Below, one piece after another: positions 51,878 through 61,617 of a stretch of DNA of 64,000 bases. Source of the DNA: Flavobacterium panacagri (GTDB lineage: Bacteria > Bacteroidota > Bacteroidia > Flavobacteriales > Flavobacteriaceae); NCBI RefSeq assembly GCF_030378165.1, contig NZ_CP119766.1, forward strand, positions 4,650,001 through 4,714,000. The letters run 5' to 3'. A program made the translations under genes and the position numbers. How positions within the stretch are numbered: position 1 is the stretch's first letter; each line of letters opens with the position of its first letter. A model generated the notes under the pieces. That model made no database searches. It had not been told where the DNA came from and was given only the letters and a program-made list of their open reading frames with translations.

Positions 51878-53275
51878 TTATGGATTCTTTTGTAAGTTTG
51901 GAGCGTAATCGTAATAAATTGGAGCATACGGCATTTGGTAACGATCGCTGTTTGGTGCTAATGTAAATGTTTGTCCAGCAAAAGTATGCGTGATCGTTTT
52001 TGCAAATTCTGATTCTTTGTTTAATCGTTTTAAATCAAACCATCTAAAACCACCTTGTCCCATTAATTCTCTTCTTCTTTCTGCTAGAACTTTGATTAAA
52101 GCATCTTTACTGTCTGAAGCTGTCATAGCCACATATTGTGTAGCCCTGAATCTCTTTTGTCTTAATTTATTTATTTCTGCCATCGCAGCTTCTCCAGAGC
52201 CAGCTCTTGCAAGACATTCAGCTTTTATCAACATCATTTCTGCAACTGTTGGCCCGCCGTTTCGGCTTTCTCCTGTCAAGCCTTCTTTAGCATAAGTTCT
52301 TCCAATTGTATAATTAGAATTAAAACTACTTGTTGGTTGAGTAAACAAGACATAACGCAAATCGTTTGTATCAAATGAACTTACTAATTCATTACTTAAT
52401 GATAGAATTTGTGGCGCGTAACTCAGAGAACTATAACCGTTCCACTTTGATAAAATCAATTCTTTATCAAATCTTCTGGTTGGAAAAGCGTTAAATTCAT
52501 AATCTTCGTAATTGTTTAATGTACTTTGAATAGCTAGTGCTTTTTCTGCATTTTCTAAAGCCATTGGATAGTTGCGCATATACAAGTACGTTCTTGCTAA
52601 AAGTGCATATGCCGAAGCTCTTGAAGGAAACGCAACATTGGTACCCGAATTAATTGGTTTTAAACCTGAATTTACTGCATCGTTTAAATCACTTAAAATG
52701 ATATCATAGGCATTTTGAACCGAAGTTCTTTTGATATCGTCAGATACTGTTGGAGTTGTAAAAAGTACAATTCCCAGATCTGATGAAGCAGTTGCAGGAT
52801 CATAAGCTTTTCCAAAAGTATTTACTAAGGTTAAAAAGATATATGCACGATGTACTTGTGCTTCTCCTTTGATGGCTAATTTTTCAGCTTCAGTTCCATT
52901 TTTACTTTTCATTACCTCATTAATCACAATATTACTATTGTACAAGGCACTGTACATACTATTCATATTATAATCAACTTCACCATCAAAATAGATTTGG
53001 TCTGCCCATTTATAAAAATTTGTAAAAGGACGATAATAGTCAGAAGCTCCTAACTCTGTCGCTTGTGCTTCATTTTGAAAACTTATATCATCTGATGCTA
53101 CATCTACGGCGCCATACGTGATATCGTACACATATGAATTTTGCAAAAGATATCTGTAGTTTTCTGTTTCTTCTGGTATTAATCGACCTTCTGTCTTGAT
53201 ATCAACGTAATTATCGCAGCTCAAAACAATTGCTCCTAAAGCTATTATTGTGATGTATTTTAAATATTTTTTCAT
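51878..53275 (-). CDS. SusD/RagB-family outer membrane lipoprotein (second locus)
   Basis: The ATG at 53275 gives a normal lipoprotein signal (lipobox AIVLSC, Cys20) then DNYVDIKTEGRLIPE; an 11-codon extension would overlap the SusC stop. The 465-residue protein has the SusD_3/RagB pattern: EAQVHRAYIFLTLVNTFGKAYDP, ASAYALLARTYLYMRNYPMALENAEKAL, MLIKAECLARAGSGEAAMAEINKLRQKR and ERRRELMGQGGFRWFDLKRLNK. It pairs with the STN-bearing SusC 10 bp upstream. In ECF/FecR-controlled loci with peptidases, the cargo is often a peptide or host-derived molecule; here it is unknown. Confidence 0.92.
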   Translation of the reverse strand: MKKYLKYITIIALGAIVLSCDNYVDIKTEGRLIPEETENYRYLLQNSYVYDITYGAVDVASDDISFQNEAQATELGASDYYRPFTNFYKWADQIYFDGEVDYNMNSMYSALYNSNIVINEVMKSKNGTEAEKLAIKGEAQVHRAYIFLTLVNTFGKAYDPATASSDLGIVLFTTPTVSDDIKRTSVQNAYDIILSDLNDAVNSGLKPINSGTNVAFPSRASAYALLARTYLYMRNYPMALENAEKALAIQSTLNNYEDYEFNAFPTRRFDKELILSKWNGYSSLSYAPQILSLSNELVSSFDTNDLRYVLFTQPTSSFNSNYTIGRTYAKEGLTGESRNGGPTVAEMMLIKAECLARAGSGEAAMAEINKLRQKRFRATQYVAMTASDSKDALIKVLAERRRELMGQGGFRWFDLKRLNKESEFAKTITHTFAGQTFTLAPNSDRYQMPYAPIYYDYAPNLQKNP

Positions 53276-53285
53276 CTTTAAAAAA

Positions 53286-56200
53286 TTAAAAATTAACATT
53301 AAAACCAATTGAATACATAGCCATTGCTGGCAATTTCATGTTAGTTCCTGTGTAAGGCAAAAAGTCAGGATCTAAACCATCTTTGTTTTTTCTCCAAAAG
53401 AAACCAAGATTTCTAGCTGTAAAAGTTACCGAAGCACCTTGCACGACACCACTATTAATCAAGTCTCTTAAATCATATTTTAGTGAAAGCTCTCTAAAAC
53501 GAATATGATCTCCTTCTATAACTCTATTATCTGAATTCAAATATCTCACATAACTTATGCCGCTTGAACCTAAAATTCCAGGCACCGATGTTGTAGCTTC
53601 ATCTCCAGGATTTCTCCACCTTTGGTCGATATCACTATTTAAATCGTATTGGTTAAATCTACCTGTTCTACTTACATAACCACCATAAGTTGGTTTAAAC
53701 AATACATAATCAAATTTATAGGTTGCCAAAATAAACAAAGACAATTTTTTATAAGTAAACGTATGATTGAAACTTCCGTAATAAGCAGGAATGTTAGTTC
53801 CCATATATTTCATATCATCGATTTCTTTTAATGAAGTAAAAGAGTTTACAATATTGCCTGATTTATCATACACCTGAGTTCTACCTGTTGCATCTAATCC
53901 GGCAGATCTAAACGCAAATACACTGCCTAAAGGATAACCTTCAACTGGAGGATTTCCTCCTGAACCATTTAGATACTGACTGAAATTTGTAAAACGAGAA
54001 TCGGTTACTTCTGTAGTATTATAAGTCACAACAAGAGCCGAATTCCAAGAAAAATTGTTTGTCTTAAGAATAGTTCCATTTAAACTTATATCTACTCCTT
54101 TTCCTGCTAAAGTCGCCGCATTTTGTCTTAAACTGTTATTCTGAACACCGTAAAATGGTGAAATAGGGAAATCGACAATCAAATCTTTACTGTTCTTTTT
54201 ATAATATTCTACCGAACCGTTTAACCTACTGTTTAAGATTGAGAAATCTACTCCCAAGTTCAGGATGGCTGTTTTCTCCCAACGTAAATTAGGATTGGCT
54301 GGTTGCGAGATAAAGGCGTATGGTAGTTGTGAAAATGTATCTGCATTACTTAAGCTTATGTTTGTAAAAGGAAACACTTCCAGATTAATATTTCCATTAT
54401 AACCATAACTAGCTCTTAAACTTAAACTGTTAATTAAATCAGCGTTTTTAAGAAACGATTCGTCTTTAATATTCCATTTTGCTCCTGTAGACCACAATGG
54501 TGTTCTTCGTAATCTTTTATCTACACCAAAATTGTTATAGTCATCTAAACGGGCACTTCCAGTAAGCGTATATCTATTCTTAAAGGTATAACCAGCATTT
54601 GTATAGTACGATAAAAATCTTCTGCGTACATCTTTATGATCGTTACCATAAGTCAGGGTATAATTATATCCATTTACATCAATATAATTTTGTGATGGCA
54701 AATCTATAGAAGTTTGCGTTTTCGGATTATATCCAAACAACGTTCTACTGTCTTGACTTTCTCTTGTTTGTCTGGCCTCAATACCTCCCATTACATTAAT
54801 TAAATGATCCTGACCAATAATACCATCATAATTTAATTGCCCTCTTACAGTATAACTGTTTGTTCCGAATTCGTTGTTCTGATAAATTCCTCCTTTAGGA
54901 ATTCCATATACTAAATCACCACTACTGTTTATAGAGGTTGCTGAGTTAATTCTATCACGTGTGTAAAATGTATTTTCATTAAACATATTATCATTTGATG
55001 AACGTCCATTTTCTACAGAGTAAGTCCCCACCGCATCTAAACCTTTTAATAAAGGAATTGTACCCGAAATAGTTGCGCCAAAATTTAGTTCTTCTGCTGT
55101 TCTGTCAGAGTTGTTTAATTCATCAATATAATTATAAGTCCATGGCAAATATCCGGCTTGCTCCAACGGAATAGTTTGTCCACTGTAATAACGATGGTAG
55201 TAATCTACTGAATTCCCGTCATCTCCAACAATCTGATCATAAGGCAATAATGTATTTAAGGAAATTCCTAATGGAGAAAGTCCTAAACCATTTTTATTGT
55301 ATTTGAAAAGCGAACCTCTTAAGCTTGTTGTCATTTTTACATAATTGAAAAGCTTGAAATCCTGATTCGATAATAAAGTTAAACGTTGTCCATCAGTTCC
55401 TCTCGCCTGAGTTTCTTCTTTAGAATAAGAGCCCGACATGAAATACGAATAATCGTTTTCTGCCCCGCTAAATGACAAATCATAGTTTTGAGTAGATGAA
55501 GCCTGAAGCAAATATTGTTCTGCCTGTCCGTAAGTATTACGATTACGTAAAACATCTAAACTAGCATTTTTCTGAGCTTCAGATATTTCGCCTCGTTTGT
55601 ACTTAAACATAACATCCATTCCCTGACTAACAGGAGTAGTCAACATGTATGTTACACTTGCTGGATCTGTAACCAGATTCTTATCTACAAATTCTTGCTC
55701 TAAATTTAAGACCTGAGATGAATTCATCAATGGTAATTTTGATAAAGAAGGTTTGTTTGAAAAACCATAATTTTGAGAAAAATTGATTCTTGTTTTACCT
55801 TGTTTTCCTTTTTTAGTATCAATTACAATAACTCCGTTTGCCGCTCTTGCACCATAGATAGAAGCCGAAGCAGCATCTTTTAGAAAAGTAATTTTCTCAA
55901 TATCATTTGGATTTATAGTTCTAATGTCTAATTCCGTAGGCGTGCCATCAAGTACAATTAATGGCATTGTATTAGAGTCAGCAGAAGCAAAAGTAGAGGT
56001 TCCTCTAATGGCAACATTATAACTAAATTTCCCCTCATTTTTTCCAAAGGTATTACTATACACAAAAGAGTTATCAGAGTCCTGAACGTCCAATTGTAAA
56101 CCCGCTACCTGCCCTTCTAATCTGTGAAGCACGTTATTTACAGGAACTTTTTCTAAATCTTTAGCTGTAATAGTTACAAAAGATCCTGTAGAGCGTTCTT

Positions 56201-56876
56201 TATCAATTTTTTGGTATCCTGTAGAAACTATTTTTACTTCATCCAGTTTGCTTACATCTTCTAATAATATTGGATTTATGATTAGACTGTCCGAAACGGT
56301 AACCTCTGTTTTTTTGTATCCCAAATACTCAAAAACAAGAACATCTCCTTTTTTAGCCATGATTTCGTAAGAACCATCAAAATTGGTAATAGCACCGTCT
56401 TTAGTTCCCTTTATCCAGACAGTTGCTCCAATTAAAAATTCTTTTTTAGAATTGGTAACAACTCCTTTAATCTTTATTTTTTCTTCTAATACAGAAGTTT
56501 GGTTTGTTTTTACTTTTGGATTTAATGCAATAACAATCAATTTGTTATTTACAAATTCTGCTTTATAATCGTTACCAATTAATTCTTTGATAACAGCCAT
56601 GACGTCGGCTTTATTTGCAGAAATATTTACTCTTCTCTGGGCGTCAAAAACATCATCGCTGTAGAAAAATTCAACATTGGTTTTGCGAGTAATCGTTTTT
56701 AAAACGGCAGATACAGATTGGTTTCTTGCATTTATAGTTACTTTTTGCGCATAGGCAAAAGCGACTATATTAAAAAGAAATATCGATAATATTAGGGATT
56801 TCTTCATTAGGTCAAGAAATTTATCCCAAAGCGCGGATTTTACCCCACAATCTTTTGCGGATAGGTTTTTTTTCAT
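53286..56876 (-). CDS. SusC/RagA-family transporter with STN signalling domain
   Basis: A 1196-residue SusC-type protein with a 23-residue leader before the hydrophobic signal segment (start could also be at 56807). After cleavage near AYAQ comes an STN (secretin/TonB N-terminal) domain, residues about 45-115 (VTINARNQSVSAVLKTITRKTNVEFFYSDD). A carboxypeptidase-D-like domain (132-210), a plug (215-355, STGYQKIDKERSTGSFVTIT and ASIYGARAANGVIVIDTKKG) and a barrel ending NVNF follow. The STN domain contacts FecR-type anti-sigma factors, and FecR and ECF sigma genes lie directly upstream, so the system is a trans-envelope signalling transporter. Confidence 0.95.
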   Translation of the reverse strand: MKKNLSAKDCGVKSALWDKFLDLMKKSLILSIFLFNIVAFAYAQKVTINARNQSVSAVLKTITRKTNVEFFYSDDVFDAQRRVNISANKADVMAVIKELIGNDYKAEFVNNKLIVIALNPKVKTNQTSVLEEKIKIKGVVTNSKKEFLIGATVWIKGTKDGAITNFDGSYEIMAKKGDVLVFEYLGYKKTEVTVSDSLIINPILLEDVSKLDEVKIVSTGYQKIDKERSTGSFVTITAKDLEKVPVNNVLHRLEGQVAGLQLDVQDSDNSFVYSNTFGKNEGKFSYNVAIRGTSTFASADSNTMPLIVLDGTPTELDIRTINPNDIEKITFLKDAASASIYGARAANGVIVIDTKKGKQGKTRINFSQNYGFSNKPSLSKLPLMNSSQVLNLEQEFVDKNLVTDPASVTYMLTTPVSQGMDVMFKYKRGEISEAQKNASLDVLRNRNTYGQAEQYLLQASSTQNYDLSFSGAENDYSYFMSGSYSKEETQARGTDGQRLTLLSNQDFKLFNYVKMTTSLRGSLFKYNKNGLGLSPLGISLNTLLPYDQIVGDDGNSVDYYHRYYSGQTIPLEQAGYLPWTYNYIDELNNSDRTAEELNFGATISGTIPLLKGLDAVGTYSVENGRSSNDNMFNENTFYTRDRINSATSINSSGDLVYGIPKGGIYQNNEFGTNSYTVRGQLNYDGIIGQDHLINVMGGIEARQTRESQDSRTLFGYNPKTQTSIDLPSQNYIDVNGYNYTLTYGNDHKDVRRRFLSYYTNAGYTFKNRYTLTGSARLDDYNNFGVDKRLRRTPLWSTGAKWNIKDESFLKNADLINSLSLRASYGYNGNINLEVFPFTNISLSNADTFSQLPYAFISQPANPNLRWEKTAILNLGVDFSILNSRLNGSVEYYKKNSKDLIVDFPISPFYGVQNNSLRQNAATLAGKGVDISLNGTILKTNNFSWNSALVVTYNTTEVTDSRFTNFSQYLNGSGGNPPVEGYPLGSVFAFRSAGLDATGRTQVYDKSGNIVNSFTSLKEIDDMKYMGTNIPAYYGSFNHTFTYKKLSLFILATYKFDYVLFKPTYGGYVSRTGRFNQYDLNSDIDQRWRNPGDEATTSVPGILGSSGISYVRYLNSDNRVIEGDHIRFRELSLKYDLRDLINSGVVQGASVTFTARNLGFFWRKNKDGLDPDFLPYTGTNMKLPAMAMYSIGFNVNF

Positions 56877-56976
56877 ACTTTTAAATGTTTTGGTTGGTTA
56901 ATGGATTTCGAACTCTTTTTTTCGACTGAACAAATACTTGCCGGGAAATGCTGCAACATTTTCCGGTTTTCTTTTT

Positions 56977-58179
56977 TTACTTACTTACGGTTACTTCATA
57001 CGTTTGGTTTACTTTGGTTATTTTATATTTAACATTGGATGATTTACTAATTACGTCGAGAAAGTTATCTATCGGTTCATCTTTTAAAACAATTCCCGTA
57101 AACTTAATCTGCTCTAATGCTTTTTGCTCGAACTTCACATTAAAGTTGTACCATCTTGCCATTTTGGTCAAAATGTTTTTCAGGTTTTCATTTTCAAAAT
57201 AAAACTTACCGTCTTTCCATGCTGTATAAGCTGACGGATCAACTTCAACAACTCTCAAAGCTTCGTTTTTAACTCTTGCCTGCTGTCCTGGTTGTAAAAT
57301 AGTTTCTTCTGCTGGCTTAGATTTACTGATATCCGAGACTTTTACTTTTCCTTCTGCAAGCGTTGTTTCAAAGTTTTTGTCTTCTTCATAAGCGCTAACG
57401 TTGAAATGCGTTCCTAAAACAGTAACATTTCCAGATTTGGTTTTTACTGTAAATGGACTATGCGGATCTTTACTTACTTCAAAGTAAGCTTCTCCTTCAA
57501 GGGTTACCGTTCTTTTGTTTCCGCTAAATTCTACAGGATATTTTAAAGAAGATTTGGAGTTCAACCAAACTTTTGTTCCGTCTGAAAGACTTACAGCATA
57601 AATACCTCCCACAGGAACAATCAAGGTATTGTCTCCAGTTGAAATAACTCCTTTTAAATCTTTAGCATCATAAACCAAAACCTTGTTCACATTGGAAATA
57701 ACTCCATTTTTAGAAACGATTTTCTCTTTTTTTGGTTCTAAAGAAACTACTGTACCATCAGCCAAAACTAATGTTGGATTGTTGTATTTTGGTTCAATAC
57801 TTTTTACAACCACTTCTTGATTCTTTGAAGCTGCATCATTATTCATATAAAAGAAAATAGAAGTGATTCCTGCAAGAAACACCAAAACAGCGGCATATTG
57901 CCATATTCTTTTATAATTGAAAAGAGAGATTACAGGCGTATCTTCAAAACCAAGTTTTCCTTTAATTCTTTCGAATGCTGCATCAGTATCAATCGCATTA
58001 TATAATCTCTCTTTTGATTTTAAAGTTTCTAAATCAATAACTTTCTGATAATATTCTTGATTTTCGGGTACAGAAAGCCACTCTTGCAAAAGAGCATTTT
58101 CTTCAATCGATAATTCTCCCGTAAGCAGTTCTTTTCTTATGAGAGTAGCGATTATGATTTCTTTCTTTCCTTGGGACAT
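56977..58179 (-). CDS. FecR-family anti-sigma factor
   Basis: A 400-residue protein with a cytoplasmic N-terminal region (residues 1-90, ELLTGELSIEENALLQEWLSVPENQEYYQ), a single membrane helix (about 92-110, IWQYAAVLVFLAGITSIFFY), and a periplasmic FecR domain (VPVGGIYAVSLSDGTKVWLNSKSSLKYP, TVTLEGEAYFEVSKDPHSPFTVKTKSGNVTVLGTHFNVSAY). A C-terminal domain (about 320-398, DEPIDNFLDVISKSSNVKYKI) contacts the SusC STN domain. It holds the neighbouring sigma factor inactive until the transporter binds its ligand. Confidence 0.95.
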   Translation of the reverse strand: MSQGKKEIIIATLIRKELLTGELSIEENALLQEWLSVPENQEYYQKVIDLETLKSKERLYNAIDTDAAFERIKGKLGFEDTPVISLFNYKRIWQYAAVLVFLAGITSIFFYMNNDAASKNQEVVVKSIEPKYNNPTLVLADGTVVSLEPKKEKIVSKNGVISNVNKVLVYDAKDLKGVISTGDNTLIVPVGGIYAVSLSDGTKVWLNSKSSLKYPVEFSGNKRTVTLEGEAYFEVSKDPHSPFTVKTKSGNVTVLGTHFNVSAYEEDKNFETTLAEGKVKVSDISKSKPAEETILQPGQQARVKNEALRVVEVDPSAYTAWKDGKFYFENENLKNILTKMARWYNFNVKFEQKALEQIKFTGIVLKDEPIDNFLDVISKSSNVKYKITKVNQTYEVTVSK

Positions 58180-58279
58180 ATGTTTTGATATTAAGTGTCG
58201 GTTATTAACAGTTTAAGTAAATGTTATATAATTAAGAGTACGAAATATCAAAAATGGGTGGAAAGATTTTTGATTTTTT

Positions 58280-58846
58280 TTAAAGAAAAAGCAAAATAAA
58301 TAAAAGTTCGGAGTGATTTTTAAGTTTTTCCTTCAATAATTCTATGGCACGGGCGCGTTGCGACTTCACTGTATTCACAGAAATATTAAGCTGATCAGCG
58401 ATATCTTTATACTTCATTCCTTCTAAACAAGAAAGTTCAAAAACTTCTTTGCATTTTTCTGGCAACGAATTTAAAGCGTCTATTAAAGTGGAGTATAATT
58501 CTTCTTCGAGAATATTGAAATCAAACTCGACAGTTTCATCTGAAAGTTTATGATCTAATTCGACTACTTTTTGTTCTTTTTTTAAAGCCAATAAAGAACC
58601 ATTGCGAACCATTGTATAGAGATACGATTTGACATCGACTATTTTTTCGAATTTGATTCGGTTTTCCCAAAGCTGCAACATGACGTTTTCTACCACTTCT
58701 TCGGCGAGAAAATTGTCTTTTACAAAAGTGAAACTATAGTTCACAAGACGTGGATACAAAGAATAAAATAGTTCTTTGTAATATGTTTCATCAATTCTGA
58801 TATTTTCTTGTTCTGAGCTGATTTTCGTCTTCCTTTCTTTGCGCAA
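58280..58846 (-). CDS. ECF RNA polymerase sigma factor (sigma-70 family)
   Basis: A 188-residue protein with region 2 (YSLYPRLVNYSFTFVKDNFLAEEVVENVMLQLWENR, DVKSYLYTMVRNGSLLALKK) and region 4 (ALNSLPEKCKEVFELSCLEGMKYKDIADQLNISVNTVKSQRARAIELLKEKL). It belongs to the FecI-like group paired with FecR. No ATG precedes region 2 in this frame; the only start at the right place is TTG at 58844-58846, and an in-frame TAA stop lies a few codons earlier. It should drive the SusCD operon downstream in response to the SusC/FecR signal. Confidence 0.9.
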   Translation of the reverse strand: MRKERKTKISSEQENIRIDETYYKELFYSLYPRLVNYSFTFVKDNFLAEEVVENVMLQLWENRIKFEKIVDVKSYLYTMVRNGSLLALKKEQKVVELDHKLSDETVEFDFNILEEELYSTLIDALNSLPEKCKEVFELSCLEGMKYKDIADQLNISVNTVKSQRARAIELLKEKLKNHSELLFILLFL

Positions 58847-58851
58847 ATATA
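58844..58851 (-). promoter_or_regulatory. -7-like box TATATTTG overlapping the sigma-factor start
   Basis: The minus strand reads TATATTTG, a perfect TAnnTTTG match, whose last three bases are the TTG start codon of the sigma gene. If this is the real -7 box, the transcript would begin inside the annotated gene; otherwise it is a chance match in AT-rich DNA. The 214-bp gap 58847-59060 holds nothing else recognisable. Confidence 0.35.
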
Positions 58852-59060
58852 AATTTTATATCAACAAATCATCATTTTTACCAAATAATTATCATCAAAT
58901 TCCTTAAACTACTGCAAAAAAGTAAGAATAAAATGCTGATTTGTATTTTTCAACATTTGCTGTTTTCTACTAATTTTCTTCTAAAAAATATCTTCTTTCT
59001 ATTTACGTAAAAATATGATTCTTTAGTTTTTAGAAAAAAGACAATCTTATAATCAAGGAT

Positions 59061-59708
59061 TTATCTAATGAGGATATTTTTCAGTTTGGAGACAAAAATT
59101 AAAACATAGGATAAAATTACAAATGAAAATAAAACAAATAATCCGTTGGTTATGGCTGTTGGAAAACCGAGCTTTACAGCATCAATAAAAGGGTAAGGAT
59201 AAAAATCGGTGTAGACACCATGAAATAGGGTATAAACGACATAAATTATTGGGTAAATCAGCCAAAGCATAATAGTTTTAAAAGAAATCTTTTCTAAATC
59301 AACATAAAAAAGCCAGTAAAAGAAAAACAAAATAGGCACAACGGTATGAAAAATTTCGCTAACAATTCTGTGAAGTCCTTTTAAATCGACAACTTGACGA
59401 AGTAATAAATTAAAAACTAGTCCCACAATTACAATATAAACGGTTATAGCTGTTACTGTTGCATTCTTTCTGAAAAAAGCGCTTATCTTAAATCTTCTTC
59501 CAAACAAATTAAAGGTACTGCAGATCAAAACAACAGAATTGGTCAGAATCGTAAAAAAACTGAAAAAGCGGACTAACGCACCGAAAAGTGTAAATTCAGA
59601 TTGTTCTATTAACAAATAAAACTGCGTTGGAAGTGCGTAAAGTTCCAGAGCTAAAATAATTCCTAAAAGAACCTCATTCCCAATTTTTGTGGTATTTTGC
59701 TTTTCCAT
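59061..59708 (-). CDS. Pr6Pr-family integral membrane protein
   Basis: A 215-residue protein with about six membrane helices. It has the family's pattern FTLFGALVRFFSFFTILTNSVVLICSTF and HRIVSEIFHTVVPILFFFYWLFYVD, which places it in Pr6Pr. The biochemical function of the family is not established. It lies in a loose minus-strand group of small genes and shows no link to the SusCD locus. Confidence 0.8.
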   Translation of the reverse strand: MEKQNTTKIGNEVLLGIILALELYALPTQFYLLIEQSEFTLFGALVRFFSFFTILTNSVVLICSTFNLFGRRFKISAFFRKNATVTAITVYIVIVGLVFNLLLRQVVDLKGLHRIVSEIFHTVVPILFFFYWLFYVDLEKISFKTIMLWLIYPIIYVVYTLFHGVYTDFYPYPFIDAVKLGFPTAITNGLFVLFSFVILSYVLIFVSKLKNILIR

Positions 59709-59756
59709 AATTTACTTTATGTCAGGACACTAAAATAGGAATTTCAATCGAAACTT

Positions 59757-60314
59757 TTACAGAACTCTCTTTTGATTTTCGCTTTCCTTTATTGTTTTTT
59801 CGAGACGCGATTGTCTGGTCTTTTCCTGCTTGGCACTCATAATCCAATGAATCATTACTTTTTTGTATGAAGGTGCTTGTTTTTGGAAAAATTCCCAACC
59901 AATTGCGTTACTTTTAAATTGATTTTCATATTCCAAATCAAGTGGAACAGGTTCTTTTTCGTGCGAATAAATTTTGGACTTACTTTCGGTTCTAAAGCTA
60001 AAGGCTTTTAAACCGGCATCTGTCATCAACCCGGCTTTAGTCAAGTCTTCCATTTTTTGAATATTAATGGCGCTCCAAATACTGGAAGGTTTTCTTGGAG
60101 TAAAACGAATCGTATAACTATCCTTGTCAATAGATTTTCTGACACCATCTATCCAGCCAAAACAAAGCGCCTGATCTACAGATTCCGACCAGGTTATAGA
60201 AGGCTTTCCGCTTGTAACTTTATAAAAACCTACCAAAAGTTCTTTTTCGTCTTTGTGGTTTTTCTCAAGCCATTTTCTAAATTCTGATGGGTCTGCGAAG
60301 AAAGTTGGTGTCAT
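59757..60314 (-). CDS. YdeI/OmpD-associated family protein
   Basis: A 185-residue soluble protein. It shows the OmdA/YdeI signature: FADPSEFRKWLEKNHKDEKELLVGFYKV, PSITWSESVDQALCFGWIDGVRKSIDKDSYTIRFTPRKPSSIWSAIN and a Lys/Arg-rich C-terminal helix (IMSAKQEKTRQSRLEKTIKES). Family members have been tied to stress tolerance or cationic peptide resistance in enteric bacteria, but the reaction is unknown. It has no signal peptide. Confidence 0.88.
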   Translation of the reverse strand: MTPTFFADPSEFRKWLEKNHKDEKELLVGFYKVTSGKPSITWSESVDQALCFGWIDGVRKSIDKDSYTIRFTPRKPSSIWSAINIQKMEDLTKAGLMTDAGLKAFSFRTESKSKIYSHEKEPVPLDLEYENQFKSNAIGWEFFQKQAPSYKKVMIHWIMSAKQEKTRQSRLEKTIKESENQKRVL

Positions 60315-60342
60315 CTATATCTATTTTATTTTTAATAAACTC

Positions 60343-60660
60343 TTATAATAATTTTTCTGTTTTAGCTAAGAAATCTTCTGTAACGGTTTCAATATTAATA
60401 TTCATTCTTTCAGCTAAAACCGTCAGCCACCAAATTGATTCTCCTATTTTATGTTTTAATTCTTCTTCTGTATTTGCTTTTGGCCATCTCCCTTGTTGCG
60501 ACATTACGTGACGGCCAACCAAACCTGCATCGGTTAGAAAAGCCAAGGTATCTTCTTCAATCGTCCATTCGCTTCCGTGATGCGCTACTTCTAGTTCATG
60601 ATAATGCTTTCTTATCTCTGCAGAACGTTGTTTTAATTCTTCAAAATTTAATGATGCCAT
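60343..60660 (-). CDS. MazG-like nucleotide pyrophosphohydrolase domain protein
   Basis: A 105-residue all-helical protein. The segment EELKHKIGESIWWLTVLAERMNINIE resembles the E-x2-D/E-hydrophobic helices of MazG-like NTP pyrophosphohydrolases, and the first helix (LNFEELKQRSAEIRKHYHELE) fits as well. The full ExxE12-28ExxD set is only partly evident. It lies 28 bp upstream of the YdeI gene and 3 bp after the AraC gene, probably cotranscribed with both. Confidence 0.65.
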   Translation of the reverse strand: MASLNFEELKQRSAEIRKHYHELEVAHHGSEWTIEEDTLAFLTDAGLVGRHVMSQQGRWPKANTEEELKHKIGESIWWLTVLAERMNINIETVTEDFLAKTEKLL

Positions 60661-60663
60661 AAT

Positions 60664-61578
60664 TTAGTTTTTAGTAAATAATTCTTTAAATGCAATCGGA
60701 CTTACATTTGTTTTCTTTTTAAAAAGTTTATTGAACGACTGCGGATGCTCAAAACCTAATTTACAGGCAATCTCCGAAACTGAAAGAGTTCCTTTTGCAA
60801 TATATTCTTTAGCCTTTTCGATTAATTTGTCATGAATAAACTGCTGGGTATTTTGTCCTGAAATACTACGAAGTAAATCACTCAAATAGCGCGGTGACAA
60901 CTGCATTTCATTGGCTACAAATTGTACGGTTGGCAAACCATTTTCTTCTGGTTTTTCGCAATTAAAATAATCTTCTAATAGTTTTTCCAGTTTAGAAAGC
61001 ACATCATTATTAACCGCTTTTCTGGTTATAAACTGACGGTTGTAAAAACGATTGCTGTAATTAAGCAAAAGTTCTATCTGCGAAATAATAACATCCTGAC
61101 TGAAATGGTCTATACGTTGATTCAATTCGTCCTGAATATTATTAAAAACGCCCAAAATGGTCTCTTTTTCTTTCTCAGAAAGATATAAAGCTTCGGCAGC
61201 AGAATAAGAGAAAAACCCATATTTTTTGATAGTAGCATTCAAGGAATAAGGGCGAAAAAAATCGGGGTGAATATTTAATGACATTCCGCTGTAATCCGCT
61301 TCTTCGTCCTGCATTTTCAGAACTTGTCCCGGAGATATAAACGACATTCCGCCTTCTTCAAAATCATAGAATCCATATCCGTATCTCAGTTTTCCCGTGA
61401 AATTTGTTTTGAAAGATATTTTATAAAAATCCAAAACAATTCCGTTTTCAAAATCTTTGGGATCAAATACAGCTTCTCCATAATTCAGAATACTAATCAG
61501 CGGATGCATTGGTTTAGGCTGTCCCATAGCTTTATGCAACTCTGAAACAGACTGGAATATTCTGGGTTGATTTTTCAT
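60664..61578 (-). CDS. AraC-family transcriptional regulator
   Basis: A 304-residue protein with an N-terminal cupin-like sensing region (residues 30-150, FYKISFKTNFTGKLRYGYGFYDFEEGGMSFISPGQVL). Its C-terminal HTH_18 domain (residues about 215-302) holds two helix-turn-helix units: LPTVQFVANEMQLSPRYLSDLLRSISG and LSVSEIACKLGFEHPQSFNKLFKKKTNVSPIAFKELF. It is typical of regulators beside small oxidoreductases. The SDR and the ABM-like gene lie upstream on the same strand, so it may control them and be cotranscribed with them. Confidence 0.92.
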   Translation of the reverse strand: MKNQPRIFQSVSELHKAMGQPKPMHPLISILNYGEAVFDPKDFENGIVLDFYKISFKTNFTGKLRYGYGFYDFEEGGMSFISPGQVLKMQDEEADYSGMSLNIHPDFFRPYSLNATIKKYGFFSYSAAEALYLSEKEKETILGVFNNIQDELNQRIDHFSQDVIISQIELLLNYSNRFYNRQFITRKAVNNDVLSKLEKLLEDYFNCEKPEENGLPTVQFVANEMQLSPRYLSDLLRSISGQNTQQFIHDKLIEKAKEYIAKGTLSVSEIACKLGFEHPQSFNKLFKKKTNVSPIAFKELFTKN

Positions 61579-61617
61579 TTTTTATGAATTAAATTTTGAC
61601 TTAAAATGCTCCGCTTT

